Origin: Coenobita brevimanus
Lineage: Eukaryota > Arthropoda > Malacostraca > Decapoda > Coenobitidae
DNA: 64,000 nt
Assembly: GCA_032717465.1 (NCBI GenBank)
Contig: CM064667.1
Location: 4,489,783 to 4,553,782, forward strand
Reading direction: 5' to 3'
The notes under the pieces are model-generated. The model did no database searches and was not told the DNA's origin. It was given only the letters and a program-made list of their open reading frames with translations. Position numbers and translations under genes: made by a program. Below, piece by piece: positions 1-12,489 of the stretch (its first letter is position 1; each line of letters opens with the position of its first letter).

Positions 1-70
1 TTACCAGATGAAATCTGGCTGAGGCAAATCGGAGGTGTGTAAGAATTCTTGACGCCAATAGTACCTAGTA

Positions 71-244
71 AAGAAGAATCTCCAAGGGAAGGACGTGAGC
101 TCTCTGCTTAAGCTGGAAGCCGTTATTCGTGGCTCCTGGGACAAAATACCCCTCCAGCATCTCAGGAGCCTCGCCCTTTCACTTCCAAGACGTCTCAGGT
201 CCGTGAAGAAGCGTAAAGGATACCCTATGAAGCACCAAAGGTAA
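71..244 (+). pseudogene. Tc1-like transposase C-terminal remnant
   Basis: The plus frame from 71 reads about 57 codons to a TAA at 242-244. It contains the tail typical of Tc1/mariner-superfamily transposases: a Trp followed by Ile-Pro, then a serine-leucine-proline-arginine-arginine-leucine motif (SLPRRLRSV), then a lysine/glycine/tyrosine/proline end. In functional Tc1 proteins this segment follows the DDE catalytic core. The core and DNA-binding domain are not visible, because they would lie before position 1 or are lost. The frame upstream of 71 contains a stop near position 42, so this is a relic. The family call rests on the C-terminal motif alone. Confidence 0.45.
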
Positions 245-332
245 ATAAAATGCATTATTTGTATGTTTTTTCAGTGTTGAAAGGTTTGTTTCGTAGGAGG
301 GACGCAGGGCACTCGATACTTCTGAGAAGCAC

Positions 333-334
333 TG

Positions 335-365
<31 letters not shown>

Positions 366-376
366 ATATATATATT
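333..376. repeat. (TA)n microsatellite
   Basis: Alternating TA/TG dinucleotide tract of about 44 bases, A+T-rich on both sides. It also gives rise to meaningless Ile-Tyr peptides on the minus strand. Confidence 0.9.
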
Positions 377-597
377 TTTTCCAACCCTTAGTGTGAGTAA
401 CCTTCCCAGTACCAAGAAGTGCTAGCCTGTGGTGCACTGCCTTGCTCCCACTTCCCATTCACATTATTATTTTCAATTTTGTAAGTCTGTTTATTTGAAC
501 AGGGGTATATAATCATGCCTAATGGATGCATTGCAGCAAGTGGCAGGAAAAAAGACCCAGTATGGTGCTCTTTGGACAGAATTCCCAAAGGTGCAAA

Positions 598-700
598 CAG
601 GGTTGCAAAAAAAAATCACAGATTGAAAAAAAATCTGATTAAAAAAATCCAATTTAAAAAAATATATATTTTTTAAAAAATGTGATTTTTTCCAACCCTG
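598..700. mobile_element. Short hAT-like MITE
   Basis: A 103-bp A+T-rich unit bounded by imperfect inverted ends: CAGGGTTGCAAAAAA on the left and, reversed, CAGGGTTGGAAAAAATC on the right. CAGGGTTG-type ends are typical of hAT superfamily elements. No matching 8-bp target duplication is seen (GGTGCAAA before, CTTCTCAC after). The right side abuts the LINE relic starting at 701, so the insertion may have been followed by a deletion. It has no coding capacity. Confidence 0.55.
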
Positions 701-2265
701 CTTCTCACTTTCTGCACCCTATTATCATCCCCCATCCTCTCCACGTGCCCAAACCATCTCTCCTCATCACAACACCAATACACGCCAGTCCCATCGTACC
801 TCTTAACTCTTCCATCCTAGACCTAGCCCCCCCCACCCCAAACCTTGCACTCAAGGATGCAATGCACATCCGCCTAATAATTGCCATTTCTGTATGTTTG
901 GCCTGCGAATATCCTCTTCCTTTACTGCCCAGGTCTCACTACCATACAGCATTACACTCCTAACACATGCCTCATACAAACATCCCATAGCATGGAGAGA
1001 GAGCCCTCTCAGTGTCAGAAGAGGCAACAGCTCCATGAACTTCTTCCATTCACTCCTCACTCTAGCTACAGAGGTAGCTCCTGTCCCACCTCCAGCACAT
1101 AACATGTCTCTCAAATAACAAAACTCTTCCACACACTCAAGTGACTCACCAGCAAGTTTAATCCTTTCATGCTTGGCAATATCCACATGCTCTCCTTGAC
1201 ACACTGCACACACAAAATCAGCAATATCTCAGTCTACCTCTAATACCACTACATTTCTTATGCACCCACTCATCACAAACACTACACAAGATGGAATTAC
1301 TTCCCACGCCCTTGTGGCCAATCACACATGGCCACTCTCCCTCTTCTTTGACAGTACCAGTCTGTCTGCATTTACTCTTAAACCCTTGTGCCCCATACCA
1401 TCTCACCACTTCCTACTTCTTTCTTCCTCCTCCCTTTCATTCTCTGCAGTCAACGCCAAATCATCAGCATACATCATCTCCCACGGGAGTCCATTTCCGA
1501 AGTCACGTGAGAGGCTTCAAGTAGCATGATAAACAACAAGGGGCTCAAGACACCCCTGATGCACACCAACATTCACGAAAACCTCATCACTCAAATCTCC
1601 ATTAACCCATACCTGGGTGAGAGCACCCACATATATGGCCAGAACAACCCTAATCAGTCACCCCTCGATTCCAAACTTTCTCATTGTCCACTTCACCACT
1701 TCTCTAGGGACTCTGTCAAAGGCCTTCTCCAAATCAACAAAACAAAGTACAGTTCCCTTTTGTCTCCTATATATATTTCTTGAAGCTATCAAACAATGAA
1801 TATGGCATCAGTGGTCCCTTTGCCTGGCATAAACCCAAACTGCATGTCATCAGTATTCACTCCTTCTCTAATTATGCCTTCTAGAACTCCATTACCTTCA
1901 TTATCTGGTCTAAAAGCTTTATGCCTCTATAATTTCCTCATGCCAGGGCATCACCCTTTCCCTTGTACACATTCACAATTACACTCTTCAGCCAGTCATC
2001 AGGGACAACACACTCATGTATAATCATATTTATCAGGTCAGTGACTATCCACACTCCAGTATCTCCTGAGGCCATTAACATTTCAGCAGTCAACCCAGAC
2101 ACACCTGCTGCCTTCCTCATCTGCATCCTGCCTAATGACCTGCTCACGGTGGCAGCGTCAAAGGCCGGGGGCCAAAAACTGGATCTGCTGGCTCCAAACC
2201 TTCTCTGTCCCAGTCAGACTCCCTGTTCAACAACCGGCTGTAATGCTCTCTCCATGCATCTTTAA
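701..2265 (-). mobile_element. LINE copy 1, RT and C-terminal part (dead)
   Basis: Minus-strand non-LTR retrotransposon sequence matching the better-preserved copy at 19,165-21,655. Recognisable pieces, in protein order from high to low coordinates, are: the pre-RT segment ending in VYKGKGDAL (1938-2147), a PHD-like Cys/His cluster (1218-1409, containing SNSILCSVCDEWVHKKCSG), and the post-PHD C-terminal region (851-1213, with ESLECVEEFCYL and MLYGSETWAVK). Frames are broken by indels and stops throughout. The true 3' end is missing, cut at 701. The copy is interrupted at a TTAA (2262-2265) by the element at 2266-4546 and continues at 4551. Family: RTE-like by its RT style; the exact clade is uncertain. 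Confidence 0.85.
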
Positions 2266-3404
2266 CCCTCTTACGCATGCATAAGTTTTATGTGTTGCCA
2301 ACACACGATAGTACTCCATCCCCCTCCCCGCCAGCCCGCCCGTGCGCCGCTGAAAACACGTATTCTCCCCTTATTTTTGCCACCCAAACCTCTATATATT
2401 GCCATGAAACCTACATATCTTATTCACTGATATTCTAGCCGACAAGCGAAAAAAACAAAAAACAAAACAAAACGAATAAAAGTACATTAGGTCACTGTGA
2501 ATAAACATTTCCGAATGTCAATTTCACTTCCCAACATCCTAGTTTGAATGTTTTCCATCATACAGAAAAATGCTATTAGAAGTTTTGATAGAGAATTTCA
2601 TCAGCTTTCTAATGGGAAAGTCCAGTTTTGATACGAGTTGTAGTTTTCGAGAAAATAGCCAAAAACTGAAGGCCATTAAAAAACAAAACTGACTTTTGTG
2701 CAGGGAGCTTTTCTGCAAAAGTTTTCTTGCACACGTTATGTTTTTATTTTATGATCTTGTGTAGAATTTCATGAGCTTTCTCATGGTCTATGCCGATTTT
2801 TGATAGGCCTCATAGTTTTCGAGTAAATCGCAACACTCATGGCCATGTTGCACTTTCGTCAAGTGCCCACAATAACCTTTATATTCCCGCCTGTGTAACA
2901 ACGACTCTTCATCAGAGATATTACATTGTTATGTCCTCTACATATGTAGAATCCACTGATCTTTATTATGGTTCTTACAGGAAATCAATATGTCCAATAG
3001 TTTTCACGTAAATGGACGACAAATGTAGAATACTCCTCCTCGCCTGCAAGCGAGATAAAAACACTCCCTTTCCCTGCCAAACCCACACCTACATATTTTC
3101 ACTTGTTAGGTTTTATTATTTTCTTTTTTTACTCAAATTATACACATAAAATATCGTAAGCATTTTCATAGTGCTCTCAGAAACTCGACATGATCACCAG
3201 TCTTTTTTCTAGGTAGTGATACTGAAGCTGAACTTTCTTCCATCTCATATGTGTATATGTAAAAAACAATACTTATTTGTGTAAAAAATATATAAATATA
3301 TAAATAGATCAATATACAAATCAACAAAATATGGATAACTCACTTCCTCCAGAGGTGTTGGGATGTTCGCAGGATCTTTAAGGGTTAGAAGATGAGGAGT
3401 TATG

Positions 3405-3405
<1 letters not shown>

Positions 3406-3435
<30 letters not shown>
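3406..3435. repeat. (GT)n microsatellite
   Basis: About fifteen GT units inside the TTAA-flanked element. Confidence 0.9.
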
Positions 3436-3439
3436 GTGT

Positions 3440-3840
3440 ATTTTGTTCTCTCATCCTTGCACTACACATGCAGTGCACACAATAGATTTCTCCACAAACA
3501 TTCGCTGCACGACATACGTATATATGTGTGAGGCATATTTCAAGTCTCTGATCCTTGTGCTAGGTTTTCGCTGAGTCAGTCAATGCACGCAATATTTCTC
3601 AGTGAACTCTCGCTGTGCTGTTTTATACGTATGTTTCACACTAGACCATACGCAATATAGCACTGTCTGAAATCAGTACAATACCTTTTCACTGAAGTCT
3701 GTGATTGTGTGGCATATTTGTTGTCTCTGATACTTGTGCTAGTTTTGAGCTAAGTCAGTCAATGCACACAATGTTTCTCGACGAACACACGCTGCACTAT
3801 TTTATATGTATATTTCACACTGAACCATATGGAATAGGAA
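3440..3840. repeat. Three diverged direct repeats
   Basis: Three irregular units within the TTAA-flanked element share the series 'tctctgat.cttgtgct', 'agtcagtcaatgcac' and 'cgctg.ac.atttatatgta'. They start near 3440, 3541 and 3721, about 100-180 bp apart. The first is the most diverged. Function is unknown; subterminal and internal repeats are common in non-autonomous DNA elements. Confidence 0.55.
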
Positions 3841-4550
3841 ACACTATCACATGATTCCATCCCAACCTCCTCTATTATTTTCTTCCTGACTCTATGGTGT
3901 ATGTGACCGCTTGTTTCCTTAGCGACTATGGCATATCTCTATGGCATACATAATGCCTGCTATGGTAGGTCAGCTATCTCACTAATCCAGGCACTATATG
4001 TTTCACAAAATATTAGTACTGACTTCGTGATAAAGGTAAAGTACTCATATCATTTATGGGCAGGGTGAAGCAGAGTGGAAACCCCGTTAGAACAAACCAC
4101 ACTCCTGCCTCTAGGCCTAGCGGCTGATAACGGTCCCCAATGTTGTACAAACAACATATCGATATTCCATAGACACAGTCACTTCACATTATAGTCAAAA
4201 ACACTTTACAATCACAATATTTCAATAATGGTTTCTCTCTCGGGTGGGAGGGGGGAAAATGGCGGATTTAAAGGGACGACTGACAGCAGTACTACCCTTC
4301 AGCCCACCTGGTTGTGAGATATTGAGGTTTTTCTGCTGTGCATTGTCTCATCAGATCAGTCAGTGTTGCCAAGTGTTTACCTCATAAGAGAGACGCACCC
4401 ACTAGAACGTACCAAAATATGACACAAATCGGCCGAAAACTTTCCTTTTGACAATGTTTTTTCTACTTAGTAACGCGATTCGCGTCTACATGTGTTTATA
4501 TGCCAAACCACAAAGAACACGATTCGCGTCAATGTGCCTCAGAGGGTTAA

Positions 4551-5345
4551 TATCTCCACTGTTCACCACTACCTTCCTTCATCATTCTTCAAACTGCTCA
4601 CCTATGATATCCCTACTCTCCCTCTTCATCTGATTTGCCACCTTACAATAATCATACTCTTCCCTTCCCCATGATTTAGGTTATAAAGTAAAGTCTCTGT
4701 GGCTCAGACTTCACCATGTAAATCTCTTTTCTAGCCTTATGCTTGGGAGCCAAGTATTCCTCTTTGTTATCACCCTTCTTCCGTTCCCAGAAAAGCTTTC
4801 TTTTCTCCTTAACTGCAGCTTCTACATGCTCATCCCACCACCAGGTCACTTTATTTCTTGGTGGGCCCCTTGTCCATCCACATACTGAATCAGTAACTCT
4901 CAAGGGGTTTTTCTTGAGGGCTCTGTACTGTTCATTAAAACTTCCACTCTCCTCATCTCGATATAGAAGGCATCCCTTACTGCTTGGTTTCTCAACTTCC
5001 ATATTTTCCTCCTGGGTTCATAGGTCCTCTTTATCATTACCCTCTCCTTAAGCACCATGCCACATATCAATAACTTGTGTTCCTGCACACATTCCTCACT
5101 CCCCATAACTTTAACATCCCTCACTAACCTCCTATCAGCCCTCCTGACCAGGAAATAGTCTATCTGGCTGTTATTTACCCCAGACTTGTATGTAATCAAC
5201 CTACTTTCTCTTTTCCTAAAATGTGTGTTGCACACAATCATGTTCATTGTCTCCCCAAACTTGAGTATCTTTTCCCCCTTCTCATTACTTGTACCATATG
5301 CACATCCCTCATGTACAGTTGCCTCCACTGCTGCATTGGCCACTC
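4551..5345 (-). pseudogene. LINE copy 1, endonuclease tail and pre-RT part
   Basis: Continuation of LINE copy 1 beyond the 2.28 kb insertion. The minus frame 4900-5343 encodes the C-terminal part of an apurinic-like endonuclease, with NNSQIDYFLVRRADRRLV and then ECVQEHKLLICGM, where the usual terminal Asp-His pair is replaced. It runs into the linker RRKIWKLRNQ. A second frame, 4676-5002, carries WTRGPPRNKVTWWWDEHVEAA. The copy is 5'-truncated at about 5345, so most of the endonuclease is absent. Frame breaks make it non-functional. Confidence 0.8.
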
Positions 5346-6070
5346 AGTGTTTTCATTGTGCGGGCTGTCTGAGGTGGAACCACCTGAGTATCGGAACGTT
5401 TATTGGAAGCAGAGTTGGGCAAGGCAGGCAGTGCGCGGTTGGGGGTTTTATGGGGTAGAGAAGGTAGAGGGTTTGAAAAACTAGTGGGTGTTTGAGAAGG
5501 TGGGGGAGACAGTATGAGGTGCATTATTTATGTGAGAAGGAATTACTGGGTAATTACTGTGGTGGTGTGAGTGGGAGGCAAGGCCGGGATGGAGGTGGCA
5601 GGGGCCAGGCAGCTGCTTGCAGCGGCAAGCAGATCAGACTATGTGGATTCAGAGAACATTGCTCCAATCCCACCTGATCCCCTTGAAAGACTGGTAGTGC
5701 AGCTCACCCGCCTCCTATATGCCAGTACCACACACTGGACACCATAGAAAATGGGTAGGAAATCAAACTCTGGTGGGAAACACAACGTGTCTATTGCCAT
5801 CATCCGAACTGCCCTGACTACCTATTTCATGAGGGCTGTGACCATCATCCGAGTTTTGGAGGTTAAACGATTGTCATATTGGTGGTTAACACTATCTTGT
5901 GGTGTGCTGAAGATAGATTGACACCATCTTAGAATGCTGTTTTTGGCACTAAATTACCTTTAACTTTGCTGATTTATCCAGAGCTACCCTATAATTTCAT
6001 AACAACCCAACCCACTGTATTTCCTGCCATATATAAAGCATACCCCCTCCCCCCAGAAAAAAAAAAAATG

Positions 6071-6071
<1 letters not shown>

Positions 6072-6103
<32 letters not shown>
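6072..6103. repeat. (CA)n microsatellite
   Basis: About sixteen AC units preceded by an A-rich run. Confidence 0.9.
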
Positions 6104-6104
<1 letters not shown>

Positions 6105-6436
6105 GTCCTGGTTTGGGACAGGCCTACAGGTTGAGGTGGCTGGCATGAAGGCCACCAACAGTCAGAAGCACATCACTCAATGGGCTTACTAATTATTAAT
6201 AACAATTTCAGTAATGGAGACTTAGATGAGCATGTATTATCATAAATACACAGTAAGGTAAGCATTCTGTGGGTTAGGTAAGCTCACACATCATGGATCA
6301 GGGTACTGCACCATGCCAGGCCCAGTGATAATTTGTAAACAAAAAACAGCTGATTTCTTTGAATGTAAGGTGGTGGTGAAAGACTTGTAGTTCTTGTATT
6401 TCCACCTTAAATAAATAATTTAATGGCAAATTATTT

Positions 6437-6645
6437 TCCTAACCTAATTTATGATATTACAGAGTTTTTAGATAAGTTACCATAGGTTAGTTTAAGTTAG
6501 GTTAGGCTAAGTTATGGTTAGATAAAATTTGTTTAGACTGTGTTAAGTTAGGGTTGGCTTGGTTAAGTTGGGTTAGGTTAGTTTTGGTTGGGTTAGGTTG
6601 TTAGGTTAGACAATTTAAGTTAGGTACAGTACAGTCTTCAGACAA
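6437..6645. repeat. Degenerate GGTTA/TTAGG-like tract
   Basis: Repeated GTTAGG, GGTTAGG and TTAAGTTAGG motifs, never more than about two perfect TTAGG units in a row. TTAGG is the common arthropod telomere unit, so this could be a decayed interstitial tract. Simple low-complexity DNA is equally possible. Confidence 0.4.
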
Positions 6646-8090
6646 CACAAGATAGGTTATGCAGAACCTTGTGCAAAATCAATTTCGCATTAAAACATGA
6701 CATCTGTTTACACGTATAGAGGGTTAGGTTCAAGGAGCCCCATATTTTTCATCAAAAATATATTTAAAGATAGATTTTTACAAATATGTTTGTCATAAGA
6801 CACCCAAGACGTGTGTGTACAGTACGTATGATCTCGCTGACTTGACACATCAGTGCATTCTAGCCTAACCTAACTGACTAGTTTTGCCCCCTAATACTTC
6901 CCATAAAAAGTTTATCCACAAGGATTGCCACTAAGCCTCCTGAAAGTTCTCATTACTAATCAAGCAAAAACTTCTGTCCTAATCAACATGTGAATAATAG
7001 ATGCCCAGCATCATACACATTTCGCCAAGAATCACTTTCACCACACTCATTAAAAAAAAAAGTGAAACTATTTTTGAAAGTCATTAGTCATCTAAAATAA
7101 GGGGGAAAAAAAAACTATACTGAAGTCATCAGCATGGAGTGATTGCATACTTCTCACTTCTCAGATACACACAAATGCAGTAATTGAGAATAATAAACAA
7201 GTTAGCCAAGAAGTATAATTTATATGACAGTATGATTCACAGGAACTGAACTTACATAATTATCTTACCTAACTATTTACATCAACACATAGTGTCTTCA
7301 CATACTGTAAGAGCCGAATTTTCTCGACCAAAGACCTCAGTTCATAACGAAGGTCAGGCACTAAGGTCTTCCCCCCCCCCCCATATTGCACCAAAGTTGA
7401 AAACATGAATTTTACTGCTCCATCAACTTTTTCCCCTCCCCTCCCATCAAAGAAACTATCCACATCATAAACACACCCAACTCATTTGATCTGTCTGATC
7501 GTTTGCATTTAAGCTGCCACACCACATGCCACTTCGTCCAACAATTTTACATTTTCCTTTGGAATAAATGCTTTTCTTGTGTTCATAGCACTTTCAGGGT
7601 GCTTAGGCATGCTCAGAGTTCTGAGAGGAAATGGGGAGCAAGGAAGTAAGCAAATAACGCTTCTCATCACAGTGATGATCCACACAACACTGAGGCAGGC
7701 TGTGGCAGGTGGTATTGGACATGGGTCACGTAGGTCGGGTCAGGTCAAGGAAGCCAATCAGTGACCAACAAAAGCATAACACAAGAAATGTAAACAATTG
7801 CAGTCATCTGCAATTCCAGTACCTAAACACAGTTTCTCTCACGCAGTTGAGTGAAATTACCATGCCATTAAGTAATTATGGGAGAAATTAAATGCCTGTG
7901 TTGTTGTATGATCGTTGTTTCTTTTCATCTTAAATCGTGACTCTACTGTAACGTGTGTTAGAATAGGTACAGTAAAGTTTGGCTTGTAATAATAAGTATT
8001 GAACTAAGCTCATGTCCTGTCTTGAGATATTGTGGATATGTAAGGACAAATTTATTCTGGTCATGGAAAATATACTGAACTGGAGGGGTT

Positions 8091-8790
8091 ATATACGAGG
8101 TACTCTCCTTAATTTTCTGGACTAATGCTATATAAATTTGAAAACTCACCATATTTCCTATTGGCCATCATCACCCTCAAACCCAGCGCTTCCTCCATTG
8201 CTGGAACACTCCCTGTAAGTCCTTTTCGATGAGAGTGTCATGCACCGCCTGCTGTTCCTTCTGGATGTCCTCAGTGGTATCAAAACAATGCCCTCTCAGC
8301 TTAATCTTTGTTCGGGTTAACAGAAAAAAGTCACAGACGGCCCGGACGAGAAGGTTTCATCTTCTGAGGTGAGTCCAAGAAGCTCAGTGCAGACATCAAT
8401 GCATTGCTGCATGTGGTCAGCCATCAGGAGCTGGGGACAAATGTGGCTGTGATGCAACACTTGCCCAATTCTTCAGTGAGAATCCTCTGACATGACACAA
8501 AACACATTCCCACCTCACCAATATCGTCAGTGCTCCAACGTCAATCCTCATGGATTAGCTGCTGAATTTTTGTGACATGCTGAGGTGTTGTGCCAGTTGA
8601 GGGTCTTCTTGTGTGATTGTCATCGTCAACTGATGTTCAACCGGCCTTGAACCATGCCTGCCACTGAAACACCTGTGTCCGACCAAGAGATTGCTCATCA
8701 AACACTTGTTGAATCATTGTCAGGGTCTATATTGCATTTTTCCTGAGATTTGCAGAAAATTTGATGCAAATTCACTGTTCCTTTTTTATA
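8091..8790 (-). pseudogene. mariner-type transposase relic
   Basis: Reading the minus strand from about 8790 downward gives segments of a mariner transposase across several frames. These are: a helix-turn-helix region (QVFDEQSLGRTQVFQWQAW), a linker with HTRRPSTGT, the segment SCQRILTEELG, a segment resembling the pre-catalytic region (VCTELLDLTSEDETF), then a jump to the C-terminal part (RGHCFDTTEDIQKEQQAV, then VFQQWRKRW). The central DDD-type catalytic region is deleted and stops are frequent. At the low-coordinate end, TATACGAGGTACTCTCCTTA (8093-8112) resembles a mariner inverted end next to a TA. The other end was not located. Confidence 0.7.
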
Positions 8791-9029
8791 TCTATCTCGA
8801 AAATCACCTGACAGTACATGCACAAGAGCAAACAAATGAATGTCACAAATCCCCACATCTACCTAGCTCCTCGCCGCGTGACACATTGACTCACAATGCA
8901 TGATAGTACTGCTATGTAGAGGCACATCGTGCTATTACAATCCGTTTAGGCATCGTCATCACTGTCCTGAAAATTTTGGATAGCATGTCGTATGACCCTT
9001 AATCCAGTGTAGTTGCCATTTTTTAACAT

Positions 9030-9127
9030 CCTATAATTCTAAAGGGATTTGGTGGTGACAGAATGTAGAATGTCAGTCCTGTGATTCTAGAGGGTTTTGG
9101 CAGTGACAGAACGTAGAATAAGTCAGT
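9030..9127. repeat. Diverged 48-bp tandem duplication
   Basis: Two adjacent units start at 9030 and 9078 and share 'cct.t.attcta.aggg.tttgg' and 'agtgacagaa.gtagaat'. No function is seen. Confidence 0.7.
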
Positions 9128-10323
9128 GTAACAGCACTAGGCTGGTGTTGGAAGCATCCAAACTACATTAGCAAACAAATGTAAGAGCAATCAGTAGCTA
9201 CCTATTGTTTAGTGGTGCAGAGATGGCACTAGGCAGAGTAACTTGGCACCCATATTCACCACATAGGACTTGCCAAATGTGTGATATAGTCAGTGGTTGT
9301 TTTTTGTTGCTGATCTTCCCCAGACTGTCTGGCCAAGCAGACCCATCAGCTACAGGCAAGCAACACTACAGGGTTGTCCCATGCAATGACCTGATGTTCC
9401 TTTGTGGCTGACAGTGCCTAACCCAAGCAAGGTGCGGGGAATAGTGTGGTTTGGTTCCTGAATGAATGCCACATTTACATCTCTCCACCCAGTTAATAGG
9501 GGCACCATACTAGACTCTACTTCACCCTATAGTTTGGCTCTATTGTTACCGACCAGAGTTGTAATGGTTTCCTGGGTTATAGGAAACTATGAGGCTTGTC
9601 ACGGAGCATAGGGCCACCTGATATGGAAAGGAGAGTCATAAAAAATAACAAAAAGGGAAGGGAGAGGTAAGATGAGAGGAAGGCACACACAGCAATAAAA
9701 TGAGAAGGGTAAAGGGAGAAGTTCAGTACTACTATACATCAAGTCAGTGGATGATGGTTGCCACCACCTCATACCTTCAGTCATTGTTCAAATTATGTAA
9801 TTACAATTGCTGTATGTATCTTTTTAGAAATACTTTACATTTAAGCTTTACTGGTTTCTGTATTTTCTCAGGAAGTACATATTAATCTGTTGATTCCAGA
9901 CCAATGACTTAAAAATGTATTACATAGTTGCATTAATGTAACATTAAGTACTTGTCCACTAGATAGTCTACTGTTGTGTATGTAATGAAGTGATCTGTGA
10001 TTCAGGTGTGTGGTGAGAGAGCAACTGGACATGCACAATGCAGCTTGCAGTCAGTTCATCAGAGGAGCTGATATGGACTCTGCAGACCCCAGATAAAAGG
10101 TAATGACTGTGCCAAGACTCAGATCTTCATGTTGATGTTTCTGGCTCTGCCTTTATAAAGTGTTGTATTGTAAACCATTGTTTTGCATGGCTAATGTATT
10201 ACCAAGTTATACTGTGCATTGTGCAAATGGAATCTGCACAAAAGAAGCTTAAGAATCCCCCTTTTTGGTATTGGGAAAAAGTGAATCATAAATTTTCCCA
10301 AAGGTCCCTTTTTGGCTTTTTAA
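9128..10323. other. No gene recognised
   Basis: About 1.2 kb without a supported gene. A 94-bp stretch at 10,006-10,099 is bounded by an AG and a GT, but its best frame stops before the donor. The rest is ordinary A+T-rich DNA. Confidence 0.5.
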
Positions 10324-12489
10324 CCCCTTAACCGCGGGGCGTCACTTTCGTGACGCTTGGGAGCAAGGGATCATACCGTGGGGCGTCACTTTTGTGATTC
10401 TGTGTTATTTTGAATTCGCCCGGGCTTTCAAGTGGTGGCTTGTATCATCTGTCAGTACTCCCAATGTCCAACACTAGTCAGCACTCCTAATCTCATCTGT
10501 ACTCCCATCCATTGTTGACAATTTAGCCATTTCTCCCCGTTCTTGACTCCCCTCCCTACCTCCCCTCCATTACCCTCTCCTCTCGCCTGCCCGGCCGTGC
10601 TATGCTACGTAAATCTTCCCTGGAATTTTCCACTGATTTCATCCATTGAAATAAGCCCTATGCCCTATTCTTATACCAGATAATATATACAAAAAGAAAT
10701 AAGGTAAGTGAGAGTGCCATACACCTGGAATTGGCTAATTATCACCTGACAACACCTCATGTGCACTCATTCGCTAATTTTTGCTGTTTATTTCCCCTTG
10801 AAATATGCCGTATAATCTATTCCCGTAGTAAAAATATATATAAGAAAGGAAGGGAGAAGCCTAAGTGATATTTACATTCACCTGGAACTACCTAATTATT
10901 GCAGGCCACCACACTGTATTCTACACTAAGTAAATCTTCCCTGGAATTTTCCACTGATTTCATCCATTGAAATAAGCCCTATGCCCTATTCTTATACCAA
11001 ATAATATATACCGAAAAGAAATAAGGTAAGTGAGAGTGCCATACACCTGGAATTGGCTAATTATCACCTGACAACACCTCACGTGCACTCGTTCGCTAAT
11101 TTTCGCTGTTTATTTCCCCTTGAAATATGCCGTATAATCTATTCTCATAATAAAAATATATTTAAGGAGGGAAGGGAGAAGCCTAAGTGATATTTACATT
11201 CACCTGTAACTACCTAATTTATAATGTATTGTCTAGATTTCCTGCCAATCATTTCATAGCTATACATTAGCAGCACTCACGAGGCTGACATTGGCAGTAG
11301 TGCATTCTCCCTAGGTAGGCCACCCCGGCCCACCAGTATCAGTTTACTGTTGTCTTTCAGGGTGAAAGTACGTTGGATTCACGCCTGCTAACTTCCACCG
11401 CCTTTTAGCCCCATGCAAAGGGCCCTGTGACCTCTACCCCCTACTAAACCTCGTGTGGAAAGAGGCAAAGGGCTGACAATTGATAGAGAGTGACTATGAT
11501 CTTTCTGGTGAGTAAAACAGTGCAAGTGGAATTGTAAATAATGTGTAATGTGTAAACAGCAAGTGAAAGCTATCTATCTATCTATCTATATACCTAGGCT
11601 GCTTCCCCCAAGGAAAGGGAGGTAGCAATGAATGTAAATATCAGTGAACAGTGGAAAATAGTTTTATAAGTTACTGCAAGTGACAGTTCCTAACACGGTG
11701 TAAATAAAATAGAAATGTAAATAATGTAAATAAAATAGAGAATGTAAATAGAAATGTAAATGAGTAGTATTATAAGAATACGAGTATATATACTAGGAGT
11801 AATGAAAGTGAAAGTTTCACTCTAGCATGTATGAATACTATGAGTTATGAGAGTGAAGATGAAAGTGACATTCACTCTCAGCGCTAGTATACAGGACGAG
11901 AAAGTGAATGCTACGTATTTTACTGAAAGAGAATTGAATGCCTACAGTGACAATAAACTACTATTACTGAAGGAAACTTTTATGGATGAAGACTGTAGAT
12001 ATATATAAGTGTTATATAGTAATAGTAATATAAACTGTGAGTGTTTTTATGAATAATAAATGATAGAACACCAGTGGCGAACAATGTCAAGTGGGAAGGT
12101 CATATGCCCTCGTAATTTTCATTGCTTTCACAGTTTTTTTTTTTTTTTTTTTTTTTTTTTGAGTATGGATTCCAAACTATTTGAGAATCATAGAATAGTG
12201 TTTCTAGTGATAATATCAGGCTGTGGTAATCATATTACGGGTTGTCGGGAAGTGTAAAGTGGAGACTTCGTTACCCAACTTCAGAGGTCTCCACAAGTCC
12301 TACGGTACTCGACGAAGGCTCAACAAACACCCCAGGAGAAAGCTGAAGGTATGTGCCATAAGCATATGTGATTTTAATATTCTAGGACTAATAACTGATT
12401 TTTGGCAAATATTTTTAGAGAGTCTGTCGGAGCGCGAATATGCCCGTGGGAGCCGCAAGTCAAAGCAAAACAAGCCCGCGGTTAAGGGG
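10324..12489. mobile_element. piggyBac-type non-autonomous element with 15-bp perfect TIRs
   Basis: A 2166-bp unit flanked by TTAA (10,320-10,323 and 12,490-12,493). Its ends are perfect inverted repeats of CCCCTTAACCGCGGG. Just inside the left end lie two subterminal repeats of GGGGCGTCACTTT, the first within the palindrome GCGTCACTTTCGTGACGC. No transposase is encoded. Contents include a 290-bp direct duplication with 321-bp spacing (10,610 and 10,931), short TCTA repeats near 11,572, a TAAATA/GTAAAT-rich region (about 11,680-11,760) and a 27-T run at 12,134-12,160. TTAA target plus CC-starting ends supports the piggyBac superfamily; mobilisation would need a transposase from elsewhere. Confidence 0.8.
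10610..11219. repeat. 290-bp direct duplication
   Basis: Unit 1 (10,610-10,899) and unit 2 (10,931-11,219) are nearly identical from 'taaatcttccctggaatttt' through 'ctacctaatt', with a few substitutions and small indels. They are separated by about 30 bp of unrelated sequence, all inside the TTAA-flanked element. Confidence 0.9.

Larger units (their letters stand above)
2266..4546. mobile_element. piggyBac-type non-autonomous element (TTAA target site)
   Basis: A 2281-bp segment splits LINE copy 1. It is flanked by TTAA at 2262-2265 and 4547-4550. It begins CCCTCTTACGC and ends with the reverse complement of CCCTCTGAGGC, giving short inverted ends starting CCCTC. The uninterrupted LINE copy reads straight across the equivalent point near 20,957-20,965, which is a natural empty site. 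TTAA duplication plus CCC-starting ends is the hallmark of the piggyBac superfamily. No transposase ORF is present; the longest frames are under 80 codons and look random. It holds a (GT)n tract and diverged internal repeats, so it must have been moved by a transposase supplied elsewhere. Confidence 0.75.
5346..8090. other. No gene recognised; low-complexity DNA
   Basis: No convincing coding region or known element over 2.7 kb. The stretch holds a G-rich segment (about 5400-5640), a (CA)n tract, a degenerate TTAGG-like segment, a C homopolymer at about 7371-7382 and A+T-rich DNA. Short open frames lack codon structure or recognisable motifs. Confidence 0.6.

Noticed and set aside
6437..6645. 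Interstitial telomere array
   Set aside because: TTAGG units are too degenerate, with no more than two perfect repeats in a row; kept only as a low-confidence repeat.
10006..10099. Internal exon with AG and GT boundaries
   Set aside because: Every frame meets a stop before the donor, so it is not supported as coding.
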